Counted from the first letter of the stretch, positions 9,627-17,513 are shown. The stretch is 36,835 nt of DNA from Flavisolibacter ginsengisoli DSM 18119 (GCF_900129295.1 NZ_FQUU01000027.1:1-36835), one strand, 5' to 3'. The notes: generated by a model not told the origin, from the sequence alone. A program made the numbers and translations.

Positions 9627-10874
9627 TTATTCTTTTTCAAATTCTGCCTGCAACACTTTCCTTACATCCTCTATGGTTTCCTTTTCCAGGTCTGTTCTGC
9701 GTTCCAGCTCTTCGGCACTTAGTTCCAATACGCTTCTTGCCGTGTCGCAACCTACCCGCTTCAGTTCATCAATGACCCAGCTTTCTATCTCATCACTAAA
9801 TTCTTCCAGGTCAATATCAAATTCTTCTACTTCACCTTCATTGTCACGGTACACATCCAGCTCGTAATTGGTAAGCTCGGAAGCAAGCTTGATGTTGACT
9901 CCCCGGCGCCCGATAGCGAGGGATACCTGGTCTGGCTTTAAATAAATACTGGCATGTTTACCATCCTGGTCCAGTTCCATACTGGTGATCTTGGCAGGAG
10001 TTAAGGAACGCTGGATCAATAACTGGATATTGCTGGTCCAGTTGATGACGTCAATATTTTCGTTTTTCAGCTCGCGAACGATTCCATGGATACGGCTACC
10101 TTTCATTCCCACACAGGCGCCAACAGGATCAATACGGTCGTCGTAAGATTCAACGGCCACCTTGGCTCTTTCACCCGGCTCCCGAACGATCTTCTTAATG
10201 ACGATCAAACCATCGAATATCTCCGGTACTTCTATTTCCAAAAGCTTTGCCAGAAAATCGGGCGAGGTACGGGAAAGGATGATTACGGGGGTAGTATTTT
10301 TCATATCTACCTTTTTCACCACGGCACGGATGCTTTCTCCCTTCTTAAAATAATCCTGTGGTATCTGCTCACTTTTAGGAAGTATCAGTTCATTACCTTC
10401 CTCATCCAGCAATAAGATCTCCTTTTTCCATACCTGGTACACTTCTGCATTAATGATCTCACCAATGCGGTCCTGGTATTTCTTGGCCAGTACATTTTTC
10501 TTAAGGTCGGAAATGCGGCTGGCCAGGGTTTGCTTGGCTGCCAGGATAGCCCTGCGGCCAAAGTCAACCAGGTTCACCTCTTCATAAAGTTCCTCTCCCA
10601 CTTCATAGTCAGGAGATATTTTCAGGGCATCACTGTATTCAATTTCTTCCAGGGTATTGTAAATATCCCCGTCTTCAACAATAGTGCGGCGACGAAAGAT
10701 CTCAAGGTCACCCTTTTCAGCGTTCACGATCACGTCAAAGGTCTCGTCACTGCCATATTTCTTGCGCAGCAACGTCTTAAACACATCTTCCACTACACGC
10801 ATCAGGGTGGGACGATCAATATTTTCTGCGTCCTTGAATTCCTGGAAAGCCTCCATTAAATTGATACTTGCCAT
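9627..10874 (-). CDS. nusA: Transcription termination/antitermination factor NusA
   Basis: RNA-polymerase-binding factor of 415 aa that modulates pausing, termination and antitermination. In order: NusA N-terminal domain (~1-125, starting MASINLMEAFQEFKDAENID), S1-like RNA-binding domain (~130-200), and two KH domains (~230-375, including GACVGMKGSRIHGIVREL and VSLAIGRRGVNIKLASELT). A C-terminal helical segment ends LQAEFEKE. It lacks the repeated acidic C-terminal domains of the longer E. coli protein, as is usual in Bacteroidota. It lies 63 bases after rimP and 110 before infB on the same strand. Confidence 0.97.
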   Translation of the reverse strand: MASINLMEAFQEFKDAENIDRPTLMRVVEDVFKTLLRKKYGSDETFDVIVNAEKGDLEIFRRRTIVEDGDIYNTLEEIEYSDALKISPDYEVGEELYEEVNLVDFGRRAILAAKQTLASRISDLKKNVLAKKYQDRIGEIINAEVYQVWKKEILLLDEEGNELILPKSEQIPQDYFKKGESIRAVVKKVDMKNTTPVIILSRTSPDFLAKLLEIEVPEIFDGLIVIKKIVREPGERAKVAVESYDDRIDPVGACVGMKGSRIHGIVRELKNENIDVINWTSNIQLLIQRSLTPAKITSMELDQDGKHASIYLKPDQVSLAIGRRGVNIKLASELTNYELDVYRDNEGEVEEFDIDLEEFSDEIESWVIDELKRVGCDTARSVLELSAEELERRTDLEKETIEDVRKVLQAEFEKE

Positions 10875-10937
10875 ATGTTCGATTTTTAGCTGGGCCCGGG
10901 TAAACAGCAGGTTTTGCCTGGTGCTACCCTTGCTAGT

Positions 10938-11408
10938 TTAAAACTTGATTTGAATTTTTGTAGTTTTTATCTGATCAAATAAAATTGATTCCTGTTTGGT
11001 TTCTTTTTTCTTACCCTTCCCTTCTTCCCATTCTATCAGCACGCTGTCTTCGGCCACTTCCAGCAGTTTTCCTTCTTTTTTGGTGCCATCTGCCAGGGTA
11101 ATATCCACGAAACGCCCAATATTCTTTTTATACTGCCTCCGTATTTTTAAAGGCTCATCCAATCCCGGGGAGGAAACCTCCAGGGAAAAATTGCCATCTG
11201 GGTACATGCCGCTTTCTTCCAGGTCTTTATACAGCTTACGGTTATACTCTATCAGGTTGGAAAGGTTAACGCCTTCGTCAGCATCAATAAAGATCTTAAT
11301 ATTATTCGTAGGCTTCACCCATACGTCTACCAGGAAGTGCGTTGGATGCGCTTCCAGCAGTGTATTTATCTTCTGTTCTATTGCCTGGATTTGTGTTTCT
11401 AGTTGCAT
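10938..11408 (-). CDS. rimP: Ribosome maturation factor RimP
   Basis: Protein of 156 aa that assists 30S subunit maturation. The N-terminal alpha/beta domain carries the conserved VSSPGLDEPLK segment near residues 78-88. The C-terminal Sm-like barrel (~95-156) ends ILFDQIKTTKIQIKF. It is the first gene of the classical rimP-nusA-infB order. A well-formed promoter (11464-11496) and a leader hairpin (11422-11443) precede it. Confidence 0.95.
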   Translation of the reverse strand: MQLETQIQAIEQKINTLLEAHPTHFLVDVWVKPTNNIKIFIDADEGVNLSNLIEYNRKLYKDLEESGMYPDGNFSLEVSSPGLDEPLKIRRQYKKNIGRFVDITLADGTKKEGKLLEVAEDSVLIEWEEGKGKKKETKQESILFDQIKTTKIQIKF

Positions 11409-11421
11409 ATCGGTAAAAGAA

Positions 11422-11443
11422 GAAGGGAACTTTCGTTCCCTTC
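11422..11443 (-). promoter_or_regulatory. Leader hairpin of the rimP-nusA-infB mRNA
   Basis: On the mRNA strand, GAAGGGAAC-GAAA-GTTCCCTTC makes a perfect 9-bp stem closed by a GAAA (GNRA) tetraloop, 13 bases before the rimP ATG and inside the ~50-base leader. No T-run follows directly, so it is not a plain terminator. A role in mRNA stability or translational control is inferred only. Confidence 0.6.
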
Positions 11444-11463
11444 CTTCAGTTTCTTAGCCGGTG

Positions 11464-11496
11464 CAAAGGTAAGACAAACGTTAAATACATTCCAAA
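11464..11496 (-). promoter_or_regulatory. Promoter of rimP-nusA-infB
   Basis: On the minus strand TTTG (11496-11493), 21 bases, then TACCTTTG (11471-11464) fit the Bacteroidota housekeeping promoter TTTG/N19-21/TAnnTTTG. Transcription would start near 11460, about 50 bases before the ATG. Confidence 0.7.
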
Positions 11497-11521
11497 TTAA
11501 GCTTTGATTAATTGGCCTCTG

Positions 11522-11529
11522 TACCTTTG
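11522..11529 (+). promoter_or_regulatory. -7 box upstream of the DUF4834 gene
   Basis: TACCTTTG matches TAnnTTTG and ends 6 bases before the chosen ATG (11536). The mRNA would have almost no leader. The candidate TTTG upstream (11503-11506) is only 15 bases away, shorter than usual. Confidence 0.5.
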
Positions 11530-11535
11530 AAACGT

Positions 11536-11775
11536 ATGATTTTAAGGTTTCTTTTTTATGTTTTCCTGTTCTATATGCTCTATAGACTGGTCTTTGATTT
11601 CATTATACCCGTTTACCGGACCACAAAAAAAGTAAAAAGGGGTTTTAGAGAAATGAATGAGCGCATGCGCCAGCATACGGAGGGTTTTACACCCGAAAAG
11701 CCCCAGGTGGAGAAGCAAAAATCTGGTGACACTAAGCCCGGCGATTATATTGAGTTTGAAGAATTGAAAGATTAA
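11536..11775 (+). CDS. DUF4834-like small membrane protein
   Basis: Protein of 79 aa from the ATG at 11536 (MILRFLFYVFLFYMLYRLVF). A TTG eight codons earlier is open but overlaps the -7 box, so I rejected it. There is one N-terminal transmembrane segment (~2-25), then a basic stretch (RTTKKVKRGFREMNERMR) and an acidic tail (DYIEFEELKD). The pattern fits the Bacteroidota DUF4834 family of unknown function. It is divergent from rimP and followed by a tRNA. Confidence 0.75.
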   Translation: MILRFLFYVFLFYMLYRLVFDFIIPVYRTTKKVKRGFREMNERMRQHTEGFTPEKPQVEKQKSGDTKPGDYIEFEELKD

Positions 11776-11788
11776 TTATGTATTTCCC

Positions 11789-11796
11789 TATTTTTG
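11789..11796 (+). promoter_or_regulatory. -7 box of the CAU tRNA gene
   Basis: TATTTTTG, followed by C, matches TAnnTTTG. A TTG at 11764-11766 lies 22 bases upstream. It sits ~65 bases before the tRNA. Confidence 0.55.
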
Positions 11797-11861
11797 CAAA
11801 CCCGCGGAATCATCCCCGGGTAAATAATTGGTCCTTTTCAGGTAAAACCAGGGAAGGACAA

Positions 11862-11935
11862 GGATCCTTAGCTCAGATGGTTAGAGCATCTGACTCATAA
11901 TCAGAGGGTCGCTGGTTCGATCCCAGCAGGATCCA
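11862..11935 (+). tRNA. tRNA with CAU anticodon (Ile2 or elongator Met)
   Basis: A 74-base cloverleaf. Acceptor stem GGATCCT/AGGATCC with discriminator A, D-arm GCTCAGATGGTTAGAGC, anticodon stem TCTGA/TCAGA with loop CTCATAA (anticodon CAT at 11896-11898), T-arm GCTGGTTCGATCCCAGC. The anticodon and variable regions resemble bacterial tRNA-Ile2, whose C34 is changed to lysidine. Elongator tRNA-Met has the same anticodon and cannot be excluded. CCA is not encoded. Confidence 0.93.
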
Positions 11936-11940
11936 CTTTC

Positions 11941-11974
11941 AAAAAAGGAGTTACTGTAAAGTAGCTCCTTTTTT
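11941..11974 (+). terminator. Terminator after the CAU tRNA
   Basis: AAAAAAGGAGTTACT and AGTAGCTCCTTTTTT pair over 15 bp (one G-T) around a short loop and end in a T-run, directly downstream of the tRNA. Confidence 0.85.
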
Positions 11975-12039
11975 ATTTTAAGCTGCACAATAAGGAAAGT
12001 GTTTTGAAGATTTCGCCTGAAATACAATTATATCCCTCA

Positions 12040-12234
12040 TTATAATTGAGCAGTGTGCCTTTTTTGCCTAAGAAATACAAGTAAACTTAAGACCAGGAGT
12101 CCAATTGATAATCCCTTTATAAATCCATCTGTGGCGTCTGATATTGACATATAACGCTTAATGATAAAACCTGAATTCAATAATACTACGCCTGCAACGA
12201 GAAGTGCCACATTTGTTTTGTTCAATTGCTTCAT
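12040..12234 (-). CDS. Small two-helix membrane protein
   Basis: Protein of 64 aa from the ATG at 12234 (MKQLNKTNVALLVAGVVLLNSGF). An upstream in-frame ATG at 12258 would add eight polar residues. There are two hydrophobic segments (~8-25 and ~42-58) separated by IKRYMSISDATDGFIKG, and a basic C-terminus (RQKRHTAQL). No family recognised. It stands alone between the tRNA and the Met-rich protein gene. Confidence 0.5.
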   Translation of the reverse strand: MKQLNKTNVALLVAGVVLLNSGFIIKRYMSISDATDGFIKGLSIGLLVLSLLVFLRQKRHTAQL

Positions 12235-12454
12235 ATTGATTTTGGGATGGTGATACATTTTTATTTGTCCTTATCCTCCATTCATAGTCCTTACTGACCT
12301 TTGACTAAATAGAGTTATTTGAATTAGTTTTCAAAGTAAAGGTCTTTTACCAAGAAAATTTGCTACCCGGATCCGTGTTTAGGGCTGTTTTAATTTTACC
12401 TATAAGAAAATGTCCGCCTAATATTAATAAACAATAGCAATTTAGCCTGCCATT

Positions 12455-12493
12455 ATTAAAGGGTTACCAGTAAGATACCGGTAACCCTTTAAT
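12455..12493 (-). terminator. Hairpin downstream of the Met-rich protein gene
   Basis: ATTAAAGGGTTACC and GGTAACCCTTTAAT form a perfect 14-bp stem with an 11-base loop, 26 bases past the stop at 12519. There is no long T-run on the minus strand, so it is a weak intrinsic terminator or a 3'-end stabilising hairpin. Confidence 0.65.
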
Positions 12494-12518
12494 ATAAAAG
12501 ATCTCAGGATTGTCTTCC

Positions 12519-12899
12519 TTACATTTTCTTTTTCGACTTCATTTTTGACATGGAATGGTGTGCCACTGTGCCATTCATATACACGCAATCACCATTCTTT
12601 AAAGTCATAGTCTTACCATTTTTCATTTTCACCGTTCCATCGGTCATTACCTGGGTACCATTTTTCATGGTCATGTCCTGTTCCATAGGCATTGTCTTAC
12701 CATTCATCATGGACATCATCTTTCCGTCTTCCATCATTACACAATCTTTCATATGCTTATGCATACCTGTGCTCTTCATGGTTGATTTGTGATACTTTGT
12801 AGTGGTCTTGTGAGTCATTGGACGTTTTGTCATTGAATCCTGTGCATGCAGAGAAAGGCCGAGGCAACAAACCAGGGCCAGGAGAATTACCTGTTTCAT
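12519..12899 (-). CDS. Secreted Met-rich protein (DUF6799-like)
   Basis: Protein of 126 aa with a signal peptide (~1-19, MKQVILLALVCCLGLSLHAQ). The mature part contains about 22 Met and many Lys and His. It has repeated words such as MxxGKxM and MKNGT/MKNGK (GKMMSMMNGKTMPM, VKMKNGKTMTLKNGDCVYMNG) like the DUF6799 module, which is repeated about twice. Met/His-rich exported proteins often bind copper; that role is inferred here. The gene stands alone, with a hairpin downstream. Confidence 0.7.
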   Translation of the reverse strand: MKQVILLALVCCLGLSLHAQDSMTKRPMTHKTTTKYHKSTMKSTGMHKHMKDCVMMEDGKMMSMMNGKTMPMEQDMTMKNGTQVMTDGTVKMKNGKTMTLKNGDCVYMNGTVAHHSMSKMKSKKKM

Positions 12900-13215
12900 A
12901 TAGCTACAATTTTGGGTTAAAAAATGGTCCTGTTAAGTTACTTCATTAAATCCACCGGTTTATTTGTTCTACCATTTCTTTTTATGTAAAAATTCTTTTC
13001 CTGAATAAATATTGTTGAGCATAGAAGCATACCTCATTAGAAATAGCTGCTCTTTTTATAACCAGGAATTAAACATAGAAGCTTAATACTAATACGGGTG
13101 AATGAATAGCAGGATACAATATAATTGAACTTGTAAATGAATACTTCCTGAGAAAGATCGTTTTAACTGCTGGCAATACAATTGCATAACTGCAGACCTA
13201 AAGCTGAAATAAGCT
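12900..13215. other. AT-rich intergenic region
   Basis: About 316 bases between the divergent Met-rich protein gene and the DUF421 partner gene. I see no ORF, RNA fold or clear TAnnTTTG box. Confidence 0.4.
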
Positions 13216-13713
13216 ATGCCAGCCAAAAGACAAACCATTGAACACGTAAAAACAGATCTTGAAATTGATGAAGAACTACGACTTCATGAAAAAGGATGGG
13301 TCATTCAAAGAGTAGGACAGGTTATAGTAGTCCTGGTGATGATGGGTGGTGCACTTGGCTTGTTTGGAGAAGGGTTGTTCAGCAAGGCTACGCCTCACAT
13401 GGGAAATGTCAATGTTGAATATGAACGCTTCTTCCGTTACCAGACAGAAATGAGAATAGAGGTGAAATCAAGTGAGCATATCAGCACTATTTCTTTCCCA
13501 CAGGCATACCTCCAGAAATTTAAGCTGATACGTTTTATGCCTGAACCCGAATCCAACAGTACAGCCGGCAGCGAAACCATTTACAGCTTTTTACCCAGGG
13601 AAAATCATATTGTAAGCATTTACCTGGAAACCCAGAACTATGGCAACATTTCAGGACTTATGAAGATAAATGGCAAGGACCCTATTCAATTACAACATTT
13701 TATATACCCATAA
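13216..13713 (+). CDS. Single-pass membrane protein paired with DUF421
   Basis: Protein of 165 aa. A charged N-terminal ~30 residues (TDLEIDEELRLHEKGWVIQR) is followed by one transmembrane helix (~31-53, VGQVIVVLVMMGGALGLFG) and an extracytoplasmic beta-rich domain (~65-165). No named family recognised. The stop is 2 bases before the ATG of the DUF421 gene, so the two are almost certainly co-translated and probably act together in the membrane. Confidence 0.8.
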   Translation: MPAKRQTIEHVKTDLEIDEELRLHEKGWVIQRVGQVIVVLVMMGGALGLFGEGLFSKATPHMGNVNVEYERFFRYQTEMRIEVKSSEHISTISFPQAYLQKFKLIRFMPEPESNSTAGSETIYSFLPRENHIVSIYLETQNYGNISGLMKINGKDPIQLQHFIYP

Positions 13714-13715
13714 TT

Positions 13716-14171
13716 ATGAACCCTGTTTTCCGTGGCGCCGTTATTTATATATTCCTCCTGATCCTGTTCCGCATCATGGGTAAAAGGTCGCTGAATGAAA
13801 CTACCACCTTTGATTTTGTATTGCTGCTGATCATAAGCGAGGTAACCCAACAGGCATTGGTAGGCGAAGATTTTTCCCTCACTGCTTCTGCCCTGCTGAT
13901 AACAACATTGATGGGCATTGATATGATCTTAACCATTACCAAGCAAAAGTTTGCCATGTTTGGCAGGATAGTAGAAGGTGCTCCCCTGGTGATCGTAGAT
14001 AATGGTAAGCCATTGAAAAAACGTATGCAAAAGACACAGGTAGATGAAGAAGATATCCTGCATGCAGCCAGGTCCAACTTTGGCATTGAAAAAATGGAAG
14101 AGATCAAATATGCGGTTTTGGAAAAGGATGGCACCATATCCATTATTCCTGTTCAAAATTCTTCATCTTAG
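13716..14171 (+). CDS. DUF421 (YetF/YcaP-like) membrane protein
   Basis: Protein of 151 aa. Three hydrophobic segments occupy ~1-75 (GAVIYIFLLILFRIMGKRSLNETT, FDFVLLLIISEVTQQALVG, LTASALLITTLMGIDMIL). The cytoplasmic DUF421 domain follows (~80-148, GAPLVIVDNGKPL...EDILHAARSNFGIEKMEEIKYAVLEKDGTISI). The GKR and FGI/ME-IKYAVLE motifs are typical. Proteins of this family in spore-formers sit in complexes with germination or stress lipoproteins; the function here is unknown. It is the second gene of a pair and converges with the response regulator, 3 bases away. Confidence 0.88.
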   Translation: MNPVFRGAVIYIFLLILFRIMGKRSLNETTTFDFVLLLIISEVTQQALVGEDFSLTASALLITTLMGIDMILTITKQKFAMFGRIVEGAPLVIVDNGKPLKKRMQKTQVDEEDILHAARSNFGIEKMEEIKYAVLEKDGTISIIPVQNSSS

Positions 14172-14174
14172 TCT

Positions 14175-14594
14175 TCAGGTGTTATTAATGTGCTTGGACA
14201 ATTCCCAGTAATTAAATAAAGTGCGTAACATATCCTTAATAGCCTGGAAGCTTCCCGGCTTTTGAAAATAGCCCTGGACACTCAGTTGATGTGCCAGGCG
14301 GACTGCTGATGCACTGGCATTGGTGGATATAAAAACAAAGGGTATTCCTTTCTCCCGTAAATAGTCATTGTTCTGAATCTGCTGTTTGAACTCCAGCCCA
14401 TTCACCTGAGGCATATTAACATCAGAAAGTATAATAAATGGTTGTTCCTGGGTGGTCAGTAAATAATCCAGCGCTTTTTCTGCCCGGTCAAAATACCTGA
14501 TCTCATTGGGAACCTGGATAGCTCTTATGGCATCACTATATATTTCCTGGTCATCAATATCGTCTTCTACAATTATAATTGGACCTTTGGTCAT
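14175..14594 (-). CDS. Stand-alone response-regulator receiver protein
   Basis: Protein of 139 aa made of a single CheY-like receiver domain (Rcp1-like subgroup). The acidic pocket is E10-D11-D12, the phospho-acceptor is D58 in LSDVNMPQVNG, the switch residues are S90/T91 in FISTNAS, and the conserved Lys is K112 in FQKPG. There is no DNA-binding or enzymatic output domain, so it probably shuttles phosphate or acts by protein contact. No histidine kinase lies in the window. Confidence 0.9.
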   Translation of the reverse strand: MTKGPIIIVEDDIDDQEIYSDAIRAIQVPNEIRYFDRAEKALDYLLTTQEQPFIILSDVNMPQVNGLEFKQQIQNNDYLREKGIPFVFISTNASASAVRLAHQLSVQGYFQKPGSFQAIKDMLRTLFNYWELSKHINNT

Positions 14595-15102
14595 TACATT
14601 TAGTTGTTTCTAAGGCTACAAGGTAAACAGATTTCAATCCAATATCTTTTTCCTCAATGTATTAACACTTTCATCCCAATACATTAATTTTTAGTTGTAG
14701 CAATATGGTGTGGGTCTAACCACAAAGGTATCCGGGCAATATTCCCTCCCTGCATTTTACCCTTCATTTGATGCAATAGCTACACCATACCGATAGACCC
14801 AGCGTAAAGGTTTGTAATGCCCATGGCCTGGGTTTTGCCTGTAATGTATAGTCACCTTATAGGTAAAAGAAAACTTGCGCTTATACCACCTTGTTTGACT
14901 ACTTCTAAAAAATGTTTGGAAACAGGAAAAAGCAAATGGTAATATTCACAATTTTCTTTTTATCTTCAACTACTCAAGAATTCGCTTGCTATAACTCCAT
15001 TCCTGCTGAAAAGCGCATTTAACTCCTGGCAAAACCATTTCATTGAATTTCCCACTGTAGAAATACAGTGAATTATCTCTTAACGCTATTAAAACCAGTC
15101 GC
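14595..15102. other. Intergenic region without a gene
   Basis: About 508 bases between the divergent response-regulator and LamG-protein genes. A TACCTTG word (minus, 14624-14618) resembles a -7 box for the response regulator with one base missing. An imperfect direct repeat (AATGTATTAAC/AATACATTAA) lies near 14655-14690. No ORF is convincing. Confidence 0.35.
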
Positions 15103-16401
15103 ATGAAAAAAAACTTTACCCGCTTGTTATGGACAGTCCTATCCCTGTTTTTCATTTCTGCTCAATCACAAGCCCAGTCAGGACAGGCGCTCAATTTTGT
15201 ACCGAACCAGTATGCTACCTTGCCGGATAATATTCTTTCAGGCATAGGCACTGGAAGTTTTACCATTGAAGCCTGGGTATACTGGAGAGGCGGAGGAAAT
15301 TGGCAAAGGGTTTTTGATATTGGCACAAGCCAAACTAATTACATGTATTTGTCTGTTTCAGGTGATGTGGGTAGTGGTCAGGAAATCGTGTTTGGATGGG
15401 CCATGAATGGTTATCCGGAACGTCGGGCAACTTCAGCGTTTGCAATGCCTTTAAACGTTTGGACACACATTGCAATTACAGTCGATTACGCTGACCCTCT
15501 ATATCCTAAAGCATATATGTTTGTAAACGGGGTGCGTACCGGTCCTACTTTTGGAGGTCAGGGTATGTTGGACTTAGGATCTAACACACCATATACAGCA
15601 GCTGGAATGGGTACAAACCTAACAAGCAGTTGGTTGGGAAAATCAGAATTTGCAGATCCTCCATATAATGATGCCTATTTTAATGGTGCTATTGATGAAT
15701 TACGTATATCAAATGTTGTCAGGTATACCGATGCCGCAACCTTTACACCAGCTAATACATTCACACCTGATGCCAATACAACTGCGCTTTATCATTTCGA
15801 GGACCCAATTGGATCCACTACTGCTGCAAATTCAGCGGCTACCGCAGTAGGTCCAATCACTTTAAATGGAGCAACTTTTGTTGGAGTTACTGTTTTACCT
15901 GTATACATCCTCAACTTCGATGCGCAGAAAGCAGGAAATTCTGTGAAGGTGCAATGGAAGGTGTATTCCACAGGAGAAGGTGGTCAATTTGTAATTGAAC
16001 GCAGCCTCGATGGCAATAAGTTCCAGGCAGTAGGAACCCGCGACATACCTAATTCACAGGGTATATTCTCTTTCACAATGGAAGATCGCTCTTTCCAAAG
16101 TGGTAAGAATTACTATCGCCTCAAAGTGATGGAAAATGGCAGCCAGGCCAAGTTCTCCAACATTGTTGCGGTGGATGCCTTTACTACTTTGTATACGGCT
16201 TATCCAACCGTAACCTCATCCCAGTTATTTATTCAACTGCCGCAGGCTACCACCATCAGCATCTTTAATACTAATGGTGCTATGGTGAAAAGGGTTCAGC
16301 TGGCTAATTCACAGAACATCGATGTATCTAACCTTGCCAAAGGTTCTTACCAGGTGTTATTTGAAGGAGCTAAAGAATCCGTTCGGTTCATAAAGCTCTA
16401 A
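15103..16401 (+). CDS. Secreted LamG-domain protein with T9SS type-A-like C-terminus
   Basis: Protein of 432 aa. The signal peptide is ~1-24 (LLWTVLSLFFISAQSQAQ). A concanavalin-A/LamG jelly-roll domain spans ~28-245 (FTIEAWVYWRGG, WTHIAITVDY, YMFVNGVRTG, AIDELRISNVVRYT, YHFEDP). A fibronectin-like segment follows (~265-360, VKVQWKV...GGQFVIERSLDGNKFQAVG...YYRLKV). The C-terminal sorting-type domain (~362-432, YPTVTSSQLFIQLP...ISIFNTNGAMVKR...LAKGSYQVLF) fits T9SS type A. It is likely an exported carbohydrate- or matrix-binding protein. A good terminator follows. Confidence 0.88.
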   Translation: MKKNFTRLLWTVLSLFFISAQSQAQSGQALNFVPNQYATLPDNILSGIGTGSFTIEAWVYWRGGGNWQRVFDIGTSQTNYMYLSVSGDVGSGQEIVFGWAMNGYPERRATSAFAMPLNVWTHIAITVDYADPLYPKAYMFVNGVRTGPTFGGQGMLDLGSNTPYTAAGMGTNLTSSWLGKSEFADPPYNDAYFNGAIDELRISNVVRYTDAATFTPANTFTPDANTTALYHFEDPIGSTTAANSAATAVGPITLNGATFVGVTVLPVYILNFDAQKAGNSVKVQWKVYSTGEGGQFVIERSLDGNKFQAVGTRDIPNSQGIFSFTMEDRSFQSGKNYYRLKVMENGSQAKFSNIVAVDAFTTLYTAYPTVTSSQLFIQLPQATTISIFNTNGAMVKRVQLANSQNIDVSNLAKGSYQVLFEGAKESVRFIKL

Positions 16402-16417
16402 ACCATCCCACACATAC

Positions 16418-16449
16418 AAAGCCGCATTCTTTCAGAGTGCGGCTTTTTT
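16418..16449 (+). terminator. Terminator of the LamG-protein gene
   Basis: AAAGCCGCATTCT and AGAGTGCGGCTTT form a 13-bp stem with one G-T pair and a TTC loop, followed by a T-run. Confidence 0.9.
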
Positions 16450-16540
16450 ATTTTCGCTTAGTTGATTCTTTAAGAATTGATATATAGTTCCTAATATGAA
16501 AGGAAATATTAAGAATGCAGAATATGTATACCCTTCCCGC

Positions 16541-16565
16541 CTCTCTCTCCTTGTCAACTAGTCAA
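16541..16565. repeat. Pyrimidine-rich CCTTGTCAAC intergenic repeat, copy 2
   Basis: CTCTCTCTCC then TTGTCAACTAGTCAA matches 2006-2030. It lies in a pyrimidine-rich tract (16530-16645) upstream of the outer-membrane protein gene. Confidence 0.4.
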
Positions 16566-16642
16566 ACCTCAACACATCTACCTTTACAATTACTACCTTT
16601 CTCATTCCTTATTCCTAATTCTATATTCTGCTCTTCCCACCC

Positions 16643-16690
16643 TATTTTTGCCGCATTAACCTTTCATTAACCCATAGGAAAATACATTTG
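16643..16690 (+). promoter_or_regulatory. Two -7 boxes upstream of the beta-barrel protein gene
   Basis: TATTTTTG (16643-16650, followed by C) and TACATTTG (16683-16690) both match TAnnTTTG. They would give leaders of about 55 and 15 bases before the ATG at 16709. No clear -33 TTTG is seen for either. Confidence 0.5.
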
Positions 16691-16708
16691 TTGCAATTAA
16701 CCAATTAT

Positions 16709-17437
16709 ATGAGAAGAATTGTTCTGACAGTTTTGGCTTTTTGTGCTGTTCAACTGGTGTTCGCACAGGATACAACTGTGGTTCGTAAAACCGTTACGCC
16801 TGTTTCACCTAATGTGGGCGGCAATGATCATTTGCTATTACAGTTAGGCTATACCCAATGGCAGGGAAAACCAGATTCCATCAAGACCAAGGGCCTATCC
16901 CGCACTTTCAATATGTATTTTATGTTTGCATTCCCGTTCAAGACCAATCCACACCTGAGTGTGGCGCTGGGACCAGGGTTTGCAACTGACCATATGTTCT
17001 TTGATAAAATGGATATTGGCATCACCAGGAACACTGCTACAGTGCATTTTGATGATGTATCCGATACCACTCATTTTAAAAAATACAAATTATCCACTGC
17101 ATTCCTGGAAGCACCGGTTGAATTGCGCTATAGTTCAAATCCGCTTGACGACAAACGCAGTGTGAAAGTAGCCTTGGGTGTGAAAGTTGGTACCATGCTG
17201 GCTGCCTGGACAAAAGGTAAGACAGAAGTGAATAGCAACGGCAATACCCTCAGGTCTTATACAGACAAGGAAAAGAGTAAGCACTTCTTTAATACCAATC
17301 GCCTGTCCGTAATGGGTCGCCTTGGATATGGAAAATTCAGCTTATTCACATCCTATGCCATCACCCCGGTGTTCAAAGAAGGTGTAGCACCAACCGTGCG
17401 CCCGTTGACCATTGGTCTTACATTAAGTGGTCTGTAA
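16709..17437 (+). CDS. Outer-membrane beta-barrel protein
   Basis: Protein of 242 aa from the ATG at 16709. The longer frame from a TTG at 16688 overlaps the -7 box, so I rejected it. The signal peptide is ~1-19 (MRRIVLTVLAFCAVQLVFAQ). The mature protein alternates amphipathic strands (HLLLQLGYTQW, RTFNMYFMFAFPF, HLSVALGPGFATD, FLEAPVELRYSS, VKVALGVKVGTMLAAW, RLSVMGRLGYGKFSLFTSY) and ends LTIGLTLSGL, as in the OmpA-like/porin-family barrels (PF13568 type) of Bacteroidota. No substrate can be inferred. It is monocistronic, with a strong terminator behind it. Confidence 0.85.
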   Translation: MRRIVLTVLAFCAVQLVFAQDTTVVRKTVTPVSPNVGGNDHLLLQLGYTQWQGKPDSIKTKGLSRTFNMYFMFAFPFKTNPHLSVALGPGFATDHMFFDKMDIGITRNTATVHFDDVSDTTHFKKYKLSTAFLEAPVELRYSSNPLDDKRSVKVALGVKVGTMLAAWTKGKTEVNSNGNTLRSYTDKEKSKHFFNTNRLSVMGRLGYGKFSLFTSYAITPVFKEGVAPTVRPLTIGLTLSGL

Positions 17438-17466
17438 GTAATTTGCACAATAGTTGCGTTATAGTG

Positions 17467-17494
17467 GTCCCGCCGGATAGGCGGGACTTTTTTT
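17467..17494 (+). terminator. Terminator of the beta-barrel protein gene
   Basis: GTCCCGCC-GGATA-GGCGGGAC is a perfect 8-bp GC-rich stem followed by seven T. It ends only 8 bases before the hflX -7 box. Confidence 0.92.
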
Positions 17495-17502
17495 AATTCT
17501 AA

Positions 17503-17510
17503 TACCTTTG
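17503..17510 (+). promoter_or_regulatory. -7 box of hflX, nearly touching the ATG
   Basis: TACCTTTG matches TAnnTTTG and ends 3 bases before the ATG at 17514. The start of transcription would fall at or next to the A of the ATG, implying a leaderless mRNA. No TTTG is found at the usual -33 distance. Confidence 0.5.
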
Positions 17511-17513
17511 TAC

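Noticed and set aside
11862-11935. tRNA-fMet
   Set aside because: The first acceptor pair is a normal G-C pair and the anticodon stem lacks the three G-C pairs of initiator tRNA.
14970-15155. 61-aa ORF on the minus strand
   Set aside because: It overlaps the start and signal peptide of the LamG-protein gene and has no recognisable product.
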